DNA from: Entonaema liquescens | Taxonomy: Eukaryota; Ascomycota; Sordariomycetes; Xylariales; Xylariaceae | Direction: 5' to 3' | NCBI GenBank assembly: GCA_902805475.1 | Contig: CADCSX010000003.1 | Location: forward strand, 4,030,001 to 4,094,000 | DNA length: 64,000 nucleotides | Shown here: positions 50,471-63,700 of the stretch, in pieces | Position numbering within the stretch: the stretch's first letter is position 1 | How the letters are laid out: each line of letters starts with the position of its first letter | Made by a program: the position numbers and the translations under genes | Notes under the pieces: model-generated | Told to the model about the DNA's origin: nothing | Databases searched by the model: none | Seen by the model: only the letters and a program-made list of their open reading frames with translations

Positions 50471-51720
50471 AAAGAATTAAACGTTTTGTTTAAAAAAAAC
50501 ATTTTAAAATTAATAATATATAATTTAAAGGTATATAAAAGTACAACGATTTTTAAATTATAAATAATTTACGAAATTAAAGGTAAAAACACCTTTATTT
50601 TTTATGAAAAATTACAATTAATAATTTAAAGTTACAATAATCTTAATAAAGAATTAATCATAATTTACGCACTTATTATCCAAAAAGCCAATTAACGATT
50701 TATTTTAACTTTAATTTTTATATTTTATTAAAAAAAAATAAAAATTATAATAAAAAATATTATTATAATTTATACTTAATTTTAAACGTTTATATTAAAA
50801 ACAATTTACGTATAAATATCAATTAAATTAAAATATAAATATTTTAAAAAAACGTTATTACATATTAATAAATTATTATATGATTTTATTAAATTTAATA
50901 TATATTAATTCGAAATTTATTTAAAATATAATTAAGAAAAATTACATATAAAATTATTAATATTTAACTTTTATTTAATAATAACGATTATAAATCCATT
51001 TAAAATCACTAATTTTTAAATAAATAACATTTTTAATATTAACATTATAAAATTTTTTATTATAAAAAACAAAGCATTAATTAAAGTAAAAATCAAAGTA
51101 CGTTTTTAAAAAATATTAAATGAAAAAACTAAAGATTTTAATGGTTTATATATTACGGTTTATAAAGAAAGTTATAAGGTTTTTATCATATAAAAAAGTT
51201 AAATTAAAAAACTCAAATTATTAAATTTAAAATCCCCGAATATAATTAAACAATTTGTAAAATAAAAAACTCGAAAAACGTATATTTTATTAATTTACTA
51301 ACCCGAAATTACGTTTAATTATATAATAACAATATAATATATAAAACCGAAATTAAAAAAAGTTAAAATTTTTCATATTAAAATTTAATAATAAATAAAT
51401 AATTAAAAACGAAGGTTTTATTATATTAATTTAAACTTTTAAAATTTATATTTATATATTTTTATTAATAAATCGTTTACAAATAATAAAAATTTAAATT
51501 TATAAATCGGTTACGTTATTGTTTTAAGTAATGAAAAACTTATTTTTTAAAATAATAAAATTCGAATTATAAATAATATTATCCATTAGTTATTTACCAA
51601 ATGTAAATAAATCATTCGTAACGTGTTTATTAATAAAATTTATAAAATAGTTTAAAAATTCGATATGGGATATATGATTTATTATATAATTAATATTATT
51701 TTAAAATATTTATCATTTTT
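50471..51720 (+). pseudogene. RIPed copia reverse transcriptase / RNase H remnant
   Basis: In one frame, interrupted by stops at places where RIP would turn Q, W or R codons into stops, I read YEIKGKNT..YEKL followed by SYNNLNKELI..YALIIQKAN (the copia RT segment usually written KSRLV.QGYND..KE..LT.SPTIQ.). About 900 bases later the same frame gives GYVIVLSNE and then TKCK..I.NVF...FDMGY, the copia RNase H segment with TKCKRVTRSV and GFDMAYA. Heavily mutated and certainly inactive. Confidence 0.7.
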
Positions 51721-52041
51721 TTACGTTTTATTAGTTTTATATATTAATTCTTTCTTTTTATATTAATGTTTAGTGTAAATAAATAATATAAATAAAAAAA
51801 AGTTAATAATCAATTTAATGGCATTAAGGTAATTATATAAAAACCGGGAAATAAATAATATTAAATGGATACATAACATTTATAACCCCGCGAACGCAAT
51901 GATTAAAATATCTTTTAATAAAGTAATAAAAATATTAATAAAAAATAATTAAATTGATTTACGATTAAAAAAATAAGTGAAACGTAAAATAAATATTAAA
52001 TTCGTAATTAATTAATTGTAAAAAAAAAATAAAATAAATAA

Positions 52042-52252
52042 TAATTAAATGATAATTATATATATTATTACATAATACATACTTGACACAAAAAAGTATT
52101 TATGTATTTTAAATTATATAAAAAATGTGTTTTTCCCGTTTTTTAATAATAAATAATTTTTTTTTTAAATATCATTAATATATTAATTTTAATTTATTTA
52201 TTTATTTATTATTATTTCATTATTATTCCTTTTACGTACGTACTTATTAACA
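52042..52252 (+). repeat. 3' LTR of copia element (211 bp)
   Basis: Same length and order as the 5' copy, with the outer CA end preserved. Confidence 0.85.
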
Positions 52253-53220
52253 ATTATTAAATGTTTTATTAAATAATGTTTAATTTTCCATTTTTAAAAA
52301 ATAAATTTAATTTATTTTATATTTATTTTATTAATTATTAATTAAATTTATAATTATTTTTTCGTTTTTTAAAAAATCAATAATATTTCAATTATATTAT
52401 ATATTATAATTATTTACCATTATAATTAATTTTTAACTAAATGAATATAATATATTATAATAATTAATATTATTTTTAAATAAAATTTTTAATATATTTT
52501 TTAATTTTTAAATATTTAAATTTATTATTTTATTTTTATAATATAATATTTATTTTATTATAAATTTTTAAAGATTTTTATTAATTTTATTATTAATTAA
52601 TAATATTTTAAAAATATTATTTTATAAATTAAAATTTTTAAATATAAAATTATTATTAATATTAATATTGTTAATAATTATAATGATTTATATAATATTA
52701 ATTTTATTTTATATTATTATAATATATTTATTTATTATAATTCCATTTATTATTTTTAATTTTATTTTTCGTAATATTATAATTTTTTTAATTATTTAAT
52801 TAAAAAATATTATTTTTTTTATTATAATTATATTACATATATTATATAATATTTTAAAATATATTATATTAAATTAATAATTATATTTTTTTAATAAATT
52901 TAAATATAATATTAAAATTATTATTATTATTTTTAATAAAATTATAATTTTATTAATAATAAATACTTTTCATTTTAAATTATTTATTATTTAAAAATAA
53001 TTAATATTTATTTTTTTTTTTAAACACGCATTTAATATAAATATTTATTTAAATTAATTAATAATTATTTTATAATTATTATAAAATTTATTATTTAATA
53101 ATAAATTAAATTTAAAATTATATTAATAAATTTAAATATTAATATAAATATTAATAAATTTATATTTATTTATTTTAAATTTTATTAATAATTTAATTAA
53201 AAATTTTATTTTTTATTTTA
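52253..53220. repeat. AT-rich RIPed stretch right of the copia element
   Basis: Near-pure A+T, no readable gene or boundary. Confidence 0.6.
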
Positions 53221-53480
53221 ACATAATCCACGAGTTAACGGCTTATACAAATTAATAACTCACAATAAGGCAAAATCAATCTTGCTTAAAATTGATTTTT
53301 TTTTAATGGGGGGACATGGGCCACAACGCGCGGCAAAAAGCAGAATTGATTTTCGGTTTAAAAAAAAAATCAATCTTACTTAAAATCCACCTAAAATTGA
53401 AAATTACCATAACCCCTATTTCAACTTTAACCTTATCTTTAACTTTAACCTTAATTATTAAAATAAATCATTTGAGGACT
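53221..53480. other. Less-mutated patch with hairpins inside the AT desert
   Basis: About 260 bp with normal G and C content (for example ATGGGGGGACATGGGCC and CAACGCGCGGC). It contains the 9-bp inverted pair AAAATCAAT/ATTGATTTT at 53272-53299 and a second inverted pair at about 53344-53376; AAAATCAATCTT(G/A)CTTAAAAT occurs as a direct repeat. The right side has CTTTAACCTTATCTTTAAC-type degenerate repeats. Possibly the end of a short element too small for RIP. Confidence 0.5.
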
Positions 53481-55560
53481 AAAATAATTTAAAATGTATG
53501 GTAAAAATTACCCCGTTTTAAATGTATATAAAATTAAAATAATTTAAAAATAAATTTAAATCATTTTAACCCTATATTTACTTTAAATTTAATAAAAATT
53601 ATATACATTTAATCGTTAAAACAAAGATTATTTAACAATATAAATTATAAAATTATAATAATAAATTTTATTAAAAAATAAATAAATTTAAAGTTAATAA
53701 TATTTTTTTTAATAAAGGAATTAAAGGGTTAAATTGATTTAAATAATATTAATTTCCATGTTGAATTGATTTAAATAAAAGGTAGTATTAACTTTTATTT
53801 AAATTAATATATTTAAAATTTTAATATTTATTTTTAAAAATTTAATTATTATTTTTTTTTTTTTTTTTTTTTACTTTATTATATTATATTATTATATTAT
53901 ATATTTTATTTTTAAAATAAAACATTTTATTATCCCATTTTATTATTTTTCTTAATATTATATATTAATTTATATATATTATTATTACATTTATTTAAAT
54001 AATAAAGTTTATTAATATTTAAAAAAATTAATATATTTTATAATTATAAAAAATTAATATTTAGAAATTTTAAAAATTATTAAAGTTATTCCGAATTTTT
54101 ATTAAACACAAAACAATTTAATTAATTTTTCGTATTTGCTTTATATTATATCCGCAATTTTTTAATTATATTTTTTAACCGATAATGGGTTTATTTATCA
54201 CTAATGTTTATACGTAATTCGTACATTAAGTAAAATCCAAATTTATTATTATAAATATTATAATTAAATAAATGATTAAAAACGCAGTAAATATTAAAAA
54301 AAAGCTTTTTTAACTTTATAATTTTGGAAAATAAATGTTAAATATTAATAGTTTTTTACGTATAATTAAATTAACCATTAATTTAAAATAAATGGATATA
54401 TATTTAAAAATTTTTTATTAAAAAATAATTTATTATCTTTATTTAAAATTTAAAATTTAATGATATTTTTAAAAAAGTTATAAAATTTTAATTAAATAAA
54501 TTAATTAATTTTATAAATACTTAATTTAATAAATAATATTATAATATTTAATTTTTAAGTAAAATATATTAATTAAGTTTAATATTTATAAAATTATTTT
54601 TTTTCCGAAGTTTTTGATTATTTAAAGGTTATCGTAGGTTTTTTGCGCGATGACAAATTAATAATATAAATAATTTAGGAAAGTTTTATATGTATAATTC
54701 GTACGGCACTTAATTATATAAATATTTTAAAAATTTTTTCTTATATTTTATTTTTGTTTAATTGGATTAATAAGAATATACTTTAATATTTTTTATTTAT
54801 TAAATATAAAGATTTTATTTAATTATATTATATAAAAATAATAAATTTTATATTTTTATATTTATAATATATATAAATTTAATTAAATAAAAACCGTTTA
54901 TTATATTAATTTATATTTAATTAAATATATTTAAACAAAACGTTAAATTATTTTATTTAAAAAAAAGTATAGTATAAAATTAATAATAATTTAATTAATA
55001 AGTTAAATAAATTATATTTGGATTTATAAATAATTTTATTTAATTATTTTTTAAAATATTTATATTATTATAATATATTATTTAATACATTAATTGTAAT
55101 AAATGTATAATTAAATTATAGTTAATTTAATTTTAAAAATTATATATAATGATATATTATTATATTAAAAATCTTACATTTACTTATTTATAATTAATTA
55201 ATAATGGATTGGGAAAATAAAATATATGTTTATATAATGGATAAATATATACGTAAAAAAATAAAATTATTAATTATATTAATATTAAAATTCTTTTTTT
55301 TTAAAATTAATAAATTTATAATTTATTTTTTTAATAATTAATAACATATGTTTATATTAATTTTATGGTTAATTAAAATATTAATTTATAATAAAATAAT
55401 TATAATAATAATATTTATAAATAGGAAAGTTATTTAAAAAAGTAATATTATTTAATATTATAATATTTAATTTAATATAAATTATTTACAAAATATAATA
55501 TATTAATTAATTAATAAAATTTGTAATTTAATAAAAAAGTTTTTGTTTTTTTAACGTAAT
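53481..55560. repeat. AT-rich RIPed stretch leading into the helicase-like remnant
   Basis: Includes an inverted pair around TTTAAATCATTTTAACCCT (about 53555) and AAGGGTTAAATTGATTTAAA (about 53724), and an 18-plus T run near 53854-53872. Around 54,130-54,240 a frame reads FRICF..YPQF and MGLFITNVYT, possibly the N-terminal part of the same remnant; uncertain. Confidence 0.5.
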
Positions 55561-56260
55561 GTCGAAATAAGTGAACGGGAAAGATTCCCACCAATACTTT
55601 AAAGCGAAGTGCAAAACGATTTTTCGAACTTTTAATTAAGTCATTCATTCGTACGAGATATTCGTAATTCGTGGGCTATCGACGGCCGGTCCACGCTATT
55701 AACCCGAGTAATAACCGATTTAGCGTTGCAAAAAACGTGGTTAAGTCATCGTTTTTTTTTAACTTAATCGAAGGTTTATGATGAATATCGTACGTGAGCG
55801 GACGAGTTTCGCGGTCGGTTATTAATATTAATGTATATGATTAACGGGTAATTAACGCGGAATATTGAATTACTCGGGTTAAAAGTGTTTAATACGAAAT
55901 AAAACGGTAATTATAATTTTTTTATTAAATATAATATGGTTATATTTAAATTATATTATTATAAAAGTTATTGTTTTTTTAATAAATTAAAAGTTATTTT
56001 TTATTATGTTTTTTAAAAAATAAATAAATTAATTATATAATATTTATAATTAATTTTATTATTTTAATAATAAATTAAAATATTAATACGGAATGTAAAT
56101 TAATATAATTTATATTTATAATTATAAGATATTATTAATAAGTTTAATAAAGAAAAAATTTAAAATATAGTATAAAAAAAATCTTTTAATAATAGTTTAT
56201 TATTAATTAAAAATAAAATAAAAAATAAAAATGAAAAAAGTATAAAAAAGTTTTAATTTA
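55561..56260 (+). pseudogene. RIPed ORF resembling fungal telomere-linked RecQ-like proteins
   Basis: One frame from 55561 stays mostly open for 400 bases despite AT decay. I read SWAIDGRSTLLTRVITDLALQ (shown in part), DEFRGRLLILMYMING, ELLGLKVFNTK, NYNFFIKYNMVIFKLYYYKSY, and then, with stops replacing expected W and R codons, KINKLII-YL-LILLF and YL-L-D with KKSFNN. The order matches the block (GQPAR.ELL.LR..NT / NIFIE.G.V.FVT.YHKGY / PREV.EL..YLWLVLPF / FLWPRD / KRES) that I know from subtelomeric RecQ-type helicases of filamentous fungi. Family assignment is from memory. The helicase core, expected downstream, is not readable in the C-free DNA that follows. Confidence 0.55.
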
Positions 56261-59200
56261 TTAAATTTTATTTATAGTATTTTAATTAAATAAAATATTT
56301 ATTATAATAATATAATAATTATTTTTTTAAAATAAATTTAATAATTAATTTATGGTAATAAATTTATATTATTATTTTATATTAATATTTATATAAGGAA
56401 TTTAAGAATAAAAATAATAATAAAAATAAAAAAAATTAAAATAATAATATTTTAAATTTATAAATGGGGTATAATAATTATACGGTTTATATAATTTATT
56501 TTTATTTTATTTTTTTTAATAATTATAATATTAAATGTTATTAAAAATAATATTAAGTAATAAGTGTTAAATGGTATTAGTTTTTAAAGTTAAATATATG
56601 TAATATAATTTTATTAAATAATTATTAATTTAAATTATTTTAAAATTTAAATAAAAAAAATTAAATAAAACGATTTAAATATTTAAATTAATTTGATTTT
56701 TTTAATTAATTTTATTATATAATAAGTAATTAAAAAGTTATTTTTTGCTCGAGGCAAGTTAAAATATTGTAAGCAATTATATAAAGTTGGTTGCTTATTA
56801 TATAAGTTTAAAACATCGGAAACGGTAAAAGTTTATTATTTATATTATTAATATATTATATATTTAATAACATTATATTAATTATAGTGCTTTTAATAAT
56901 TTTATAAAAAAATATATAATATTATTATAATAAAGTTAATATTTATATATTTATATATAAAATATACAATTTAATTAATAATAATATATTAATTATATTT
57001 ATTATTTTAAAAATTTTTATAATTAAATTATTTTAAATTTATTTAATGTATTTATAATAAAATTAATTAATTAATTATATTATTATGGATGAGTATTATA
57101 TAATATTAAATGTGATATATTTAATATTAAATAAAAAAATTTAATTTTAAAAAAGATTTATTAAAATGGGTTTAATTTTATAAAAAATGGGTATATAATT
57201 AATATTTTTAATGGTAATATTATTAATATAAAACGAAATAAATTTTTATAAAATGATGAAATTATAATTTTATATGGTAAAATTATTTCAATAATTTATT
57301 TTATAAATTAATTTTTATTATAATATATATATATTTAATAAATTAAGTTTATATTTGGTAAAATTGTTAAATAATAAAAAAGATATTTATTAAAATATAA
57401 TAATGGATATTATTATTAATTTATTATTTATATATAAGTAAGGTAAAATTATTATATATTATAATATAATAAATAAAATTTAATAAATAATAAAAAAATT
57501 AAATAATCTTATATATTATAATGGTATTAAGTTAAATTTGGTTAAAATTTATATTATTAAAAATTAAATATTAAGGGAGTTTTGATTTAAGGTAATTGTA
57601 ATAATAAATGTTTTAAAAGTTAAGTTAAATATTTTTAATATTTAAGTTATAATTTATATTAATATTTTTTATTATTTTAATAATTTTATATAAAAAAATA
57701 ATTAAATAAAAAAAGATAATATTTTTATTAAATTAATTGTGATTTATTAACATATTATTTAATATAAAGGTAATATTATATATAAATTAATATTATTAAA
57801 GATTATTATAAATAATAAATTAAAATATAAATATATTTTAATTAACTTTATATTATTAAATAATAATAATAAGTATAAGTAAAATATAATAAATTATTTG
57901 GTAAATAATTAATATTATTATAAAATTTTAAATTAAATTATAAATAAATATATGGATTAAGTTTTTTATAAAGGATATAAAATATGGTATAATTGTTATA
58001 AATAAAGTTTTATTAAAAGTATAGTTGTTGAAAATATAAAAGTTAAAGATTTAGAAATTAAAAAGTTAAAAGTTGAAAATATAAAAGTTATTAGTTTAAA
58101 AATTAATTATATAAATAATTATGGTTCGGACGTAAAAGTAAATTTTATTCGAACTTGAAATTAAAGTGATATAGTAAAAAAGTAAGTACAGCGTTAATAT
58201 ATATAAGTAAATGAGGATTAGGAATGGTTTTATTTTTTTTTAAAAATTAGTATATAATAGTATTATTTATGTTTTATATTATTAATTTTAAGTGGTAATT
58301 TTCTGGTAAATGTTGATAAATATTTTTATTTTTATATTTTTTAAGTGGGAAAATGTTTTAATTTTAATATTAAATTAAATTATAAAATTTATTAATATAT
58401 ATTTAATATTTAATATAAATTTTTTAAATTATAATAATTTTAATATTATTTGGGATGTTTTTAATGCAGTTTTTTTTAAGTGATGTATGATGGATAGAAA
58501 TATATTGAAATGGATGGTGGTAAATTTATATGGTTAAATAAATTGTGTTAATATTGTAGCGAATTGGTAAAATTATTAGGGTTATATAAAGTTATAAAAA
58601 AAAAATTATTTTTATTTAAGTTAATGAGTATAAAATAAAATAGTGTATTAAGTATAAAAGATAAAAATGTTTATGTATAATTAGGATGGAAAGTGGAATA
58701 GAATAAAGTTAAAATAAATAATGTTTATATATTATTATTTAATTTAAAGTTAAAAGATTAAGAAATAAGTTAATATTAATTTAATATAAATTAAAAAAAG
58801 GTTATTAATTTTTAAAATATTAATAGATTTTTTAATGTAAATTTTTAAATTAAAAACTTTTAAATTTAAAATTTTTAAATAAAATTTTTAAATTTAATAG
58901 TGTTAAAATTTAGTTTAATTTTAATTTTATTTTTTATTTATTTTTTTGATTTTTATTATAGTTTAATTATAGGTTTTTTTATAACAGAAATATTATTGTT
59001 AAATTTTAAATTAAAAAAATAACCCTTAAATAATTAAAAAATTTTTAAATTATAAAATTTTTAAGTTAATAAAGTAATTTTTATAAAATTAAGAAATTTT
59101 TAAATAATTAAACCTTAAATTTATAAATTTATTAATAGTAATATTTTTATTATATAAAAGTTTATAAAAATTTATAAAAAATTTAAAAATTCTTTAAATT

Positions 59201-59726
59201 AAAAATCCTTAAAAATCTATAAAATAATTTAAATGTTTATATATAAAAATAAAACCTTTTTAAATATAATAATATATTATTATTTTAATTTTTTTTTTAA
59301 TTATTTTTTATTTATTTTTTTAATTTTCTAAATAATTTAATTATAAATTTTTATATAATAAAAATATTATTATTAAATTTTTAATTAAAAAAATAATTTT
59401 TAGATTAAAAATATAATTATGGTGATAATAAAAACTTTTAAAATTATAACGCCCTTAAAAACCCCATAAATCTTTAAAAATATAAAATTTTTATAAATCT
59501 AAAGATTTATTAATAATGATATATATTTGTTATATAGAAATTTATAAAAGTTTTTAAAAGTTTAAAATAAATTTTAAATTTAAAAATCTTTAATAATATT
59601 TAAAATTATTATATATATTTTTTATATTTAAATATTATAAAAATTAATTAAAATTAAAAAATAATTTAATTTTAAAAAATTTAAAAATATTATTAAATAT
59701 TATAATAAAATATAAATTTTAAAAAT
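56261..59726. repeat. AT-rich RIPed stretch with strong strand asymmetry
   Basis: From about 56.8 to 58.8 kb the plus strand keeps many G but almost no C; after about 59.0 kb C outnumbers G. Around 58,020-58,160 a short frame reads as a coiled coil (VENIKVKDLEIKKLKVENIK), possibly the tail of a mutated gene. Nothing else readable. Confidence 0.6.
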
Positions 59727-60440
59727 TTTAATAACTTATAAAACAATGAATTAAGCCTTTAATTAATAACCTTTAATAATTTATAAAATAGTGAGTTAAG
59801 TTTTTAATTAATAATTTCCAATAATTTATAAAATAATGAATTAAATCTTTAATTAATAACCTTTAATAACCTATAGAATAATAAATTAAACCTTTAATTA
59901 ATAATTTTTAATAACTTATAAAATAATAAGTTAAGCCTTTAATTAATAACCCTTAATAATTTATAAAATAATAAATCAAACTTTTAATTAATAACTTCCA
60001 ATAATTTATAAAATAATGAATTAAACTTTTAATTAATAATTTTTAATAACCTATAAAATAATGAGTCAAACCTTTAATTAATAATCCTTAAAAACGTTTT
60101 AAATAATAAGGTAATTTTTATAATAAATAACTTTTAATAACTTATAAAACAATGAGTTAAACCTTCAGTTAATAATTTCCAATAGCTTGTAAAATAGTGA
60201 ATTAAACCTTTAATTAATAACTTTTAATAACTTATAAAATAATGAATTAAACCTTTAATTAATAGCCCCTAATAACCCGTAAAATAATAAGTTAAACCTT
60301 TAATTAATAACCCTTAAAAACGTTTTAAATAATAAAATAATTCTTATAATAAATAACCTTTAATAATTTGTAAAATAATGAATTAAACCTTTAATTAATA
60401 ACCCCTAATAACCTATAAAATAATAAATTAAGTTTTATAT
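59727..60440. repeat. 45-bp minisatellite, about 16 copies
   Basis: Unit of 45 bases of the form TTTAATAACTTATAAAATAA followed by TGAATTAAACCTTTAATTAATAACC. Copies follow each other without spacers and differ chiefly by transitions; two copies (near 60,085 and 60,308) are a distinct variant containing AAAAACGTTTTAAATAA. The unit is a multiple of three, so it could derive from a repeat-coding region. Confidence 0.9.
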
Positions 60441-62780
60441 TTAAAACCTTTTTTAAATGTTAAAATAATTATTAAATAAATTAATAAAGTTTTTATAACA
60501 TAAATCCTTATAATTTATTAAATTAATATTTAATATAAATATTAAAATAATAAATTATAAAATTTTACTAATAATAAATAAATAAAAAATATATTTTAAT
60601 ACCTTTAATTATTTTAAATATGTGTTAAAAATTAATATAAAAATTAATTTTATAATATTTTAAAAAAATTAATAATTATTATAATTTTTTATTAATTAAA
60701 CTTAAATTATAAAGTTATAAAGAATATTATATAATAATTATTATATAAATAAAAGATATAATATTAAGGATTATTATCATTTAATATTAATAATTTTTTA
60801 AAAGTTAAGTAATATTAAAATTATTATTTAATAAATTAATAAAATATAAAGGTAGTTTAAAAACATTATGTAAAACATAAGTACATTTTAATAAGTATTA
60901 AAATACATTAAGTACAAATATATAATATTTAATTAAACTATTTTAAATTTAAATATTAATATAATTAAATAAATTATTAATTATTATAAAATAATTGATT
61001 TTTAAATTATGTATTTATTTTAATATTTATAAATTAAAATAATAAATTAAAAGTTATAATAATTTATAAATTTTTATTATATATTATTTACTTTTTTATA
61101 TACCCACTAAACGTAATTAAGTTTAAAATATAATATAAAAAGTTCCTAGGTGTTAATTAATTTCTTAATAAATTCATTTATATAAGGATTTTTAAAAATT
61201 AATTTATGGTTATATAATTGAACTCCTATCTTATATTTTTTAAAAAAACTTAATTAAAATCGATTTAATTTATTTTAAAGGATTTATAATTTTATAAATA
61301 TCTTATAATTTTGTTATTTTATAAAAAATTTATAATATTATAATAAATTATAATATTATAATAATTTATCCTTTAAATAACTTTTTTAATACCGTTTATA
61401 AAATATTTAAAATATTAAATTAAGCTTTTTTAAGGTGGTGGAAAAGGTTAAATTAATATTATTTTAATTATAAATCATTTTAAACATTATAAAAACTCAT
61501 AAAATATATAATTGGATAGTTTTTGATAAAATAAATTTAATAATATATATTATAAGCTCATAAAAGATCAATATATTAAAATATTTAAGTTAATATATTT
61601 AATTATAAGGTAGTTTTTAGGTAAATATCTTCAATTTTTGTTAAAAAATATTTATATTTTTATTTATATTAATATTTAAATTTATTTAATTAATAAAATT
61701 AATTAAAAAATATATATAAAATATTTTATTTTTAATATATTAAATAAAATAAAAAAATATTTTATAAAAATTTAATTTATATATTATTAAAATTAAATTA
61801 TATATTAATCAATTTAAAAATATTAAATTTATAAATATTATATAAAATTTAAAATATAATTTTATTTTATTAATAAATTGCCAAAAATCAATTTTTTATA
61901 AAATAATTCTTAAATAAATTTTTTTTAATTTAATTAAAATTTTAAATTAATTTTTAAAATTTAATATAATTAAAAATTAAATAAATTATTATAAATATAA
62001 AAAAAATATAATTTTTAAAATTAAATTTAATTAATTATTAAATTAAAAATAATTTTAAAAATAATTTAAATTAAAATTTTTTTTAAATAATTTTTTTAAA
62101 AAATAAATATTATATAATAAAAGAATTTTTAAATAATTAAATCTATTTTTAATAAATATTAAAATATAATATATTATATTTTTATAATTTTTAAAAAAAA
62201 TATTAATAAAAATAAATATAAATATAATTTAATATAAATTAAAAATATTAAAATTAAATAAAATAATAAAAATTTAAAAATATATAAAAATTAAAAAATT
62301 AAAAAAAAAAAAATAATTTATATTAAATATAAAATAATTTAAATATAAATCCTTATTTATTATACATTATATTTATAAAAAATAAAGTATAAGAATTTAA
62401 TATAAATTTAATTTTTAATAATTATAAAATTATTTAAAAATTCTTTTAAAATAAATTTAAAATTATAATTTATAAATAAAATAAAATAAAATTTATTATG
62501 AAATAAAATATATATTATATTTTATAAATAAAAAATTTATACATAATCCAAAATAATTTTAAAATAAAATCAAAAATATTATATAATATTTAAAAAAATT
62601 AATATATTATAAAATAAAATATAAATTATTTTAAATAAATATAAATAAATATATATAATATTAAATAATTTTAAAATAATTTAAAAACTATTTTTTAAAT
62701 ATTAAAAAATAAAAGATTTTAAAAAATATAATTTATATTATTATTACAAAATAAAAAGTTTATCTTAAATATACAGTAAT
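60441..62780. repeat. AT-rich RIPed stretch between the two satellites
   Basis: Near-pure A+T; no readable gene. Confidence 0.6.
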
Positions 62781-63700
62781 TTTAAGGTAAATTTAATATA
62801 AATTTGTAATTTTAATATACGATTTTAAAGAAATAGAAAATTAAAAAAATAATTTTAAAAATTATTTAAAAAAGTTTTAATATAACTTTAAAGTAATTTT
62901 AGGGTAATTTTAGGGTAAATTCACAACTTTTATATATAATTTTAAAAAAATAGAAAATTAAAAAAATAATTTTAAAAGTTATTTGAAAAGTTTTAATATA
63001 ATTTTAGGGTAGTTTTAGGGTAGTTTTAAGGTAAATTTACAATTTTTATATATAATTTTAAAAAAATAAAAAATTAAAAAAGTAATTTTAAAGGTTATTT
63101 AAAAGAGTTTTAATATAATTTTAAAGTAATTTTAGGGTAACTTTAGGATAGTTTTAAGGTAGTTTTAGGATAAATTTATAACTTTTATATATAATTTTAA
63201 AAAAATAAATAATTAAAAAAGTAATTTTGAAAGTTATTTTAAAAAGTTTTAATATAATTTTAGGGTAGTTTTAAGGTAATTTTAAGGTAAATTTATAATT
63301 TTTATATACAATTTTAAAAAAATAGAAAATTAAAAAAAGTGATTTTAAAAATTATTTAAAAGAGTTTTAATATAATTTTAAGGTAACTTTAAGATAATTA
63401 TAGGGTAAATTTGTAATTTTTATATATAATTTTAAAAAAATAGAAAATTAAAAAAGTGATTTTAAAGGTTATTTAAAAAAGTTTTAATATAATTTTAGGG
63501 TAGTTTTAAGGTAGTTATAGGGTAAATTTATAATTTTTATATATGATTTTGAAAAAATAAATAATTAAAAAAGTGATTTTAAAAGTTATTTTAAAAAGTT
63601 TCGAAATAATTTTAAAATAATTTTAGGGTAGATTTAAGATAATTTTAAAGTAAATTCATAATTTTTATATATAATTTTTAAGAAATAAAAAATTAAAAAA
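62781..63700. repeat. About 117-bp satellite with TTTTAGGG sub-repeats, about eight copies
   Basis: Each unit has a conserved part (TATATATAATTTTAAAAAAATA, shown in part, then GAAAATTAAAAAAGTAATTT and GTTTTAATATAATTT) and a variable number of 11-12 base sub-units of the form TTTTAGGGTAG / TTTTAAGGTAA. The conserved AATTTTAAAA-type landmark recurs near 62821, 62938, 63054, 63192, 63310, 63428, 63545 and 63672, i.e. spacings of about 116-139 bp that grow with sub-unit number. Confidence 0.85.

Larger units (their letters stand above)
46083..52252 (+). mobile_element. RIPed Ty1/copia LTR retrotransposon, 6,170 bp
   Basis: LTRs of exactly 211 bp (46083-46293 and 52042-52252), differing almost only by transitions; outer ends TGGTTAAATG and TTATTAACA. 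Both ends abut ATTATTAA, a possible target duplication but longer than the usual five bases and in AT-rich DNA. Copia polymerase remnants read forward in one frame over 1 kb (see the pseudogene entry), fixing superfamily and orientation. Confidence 0.85.

Noticed and set aside
53440..53470. Telomere repeat tract
   Set aside because: TTTAACCTT-like units are degenerate and do not form a CCCTAA array.
59727..60440. CRISPR-like array
   Set aside because: Contiguous 45-bp tandem units without unique spacers, in a eukaryote.
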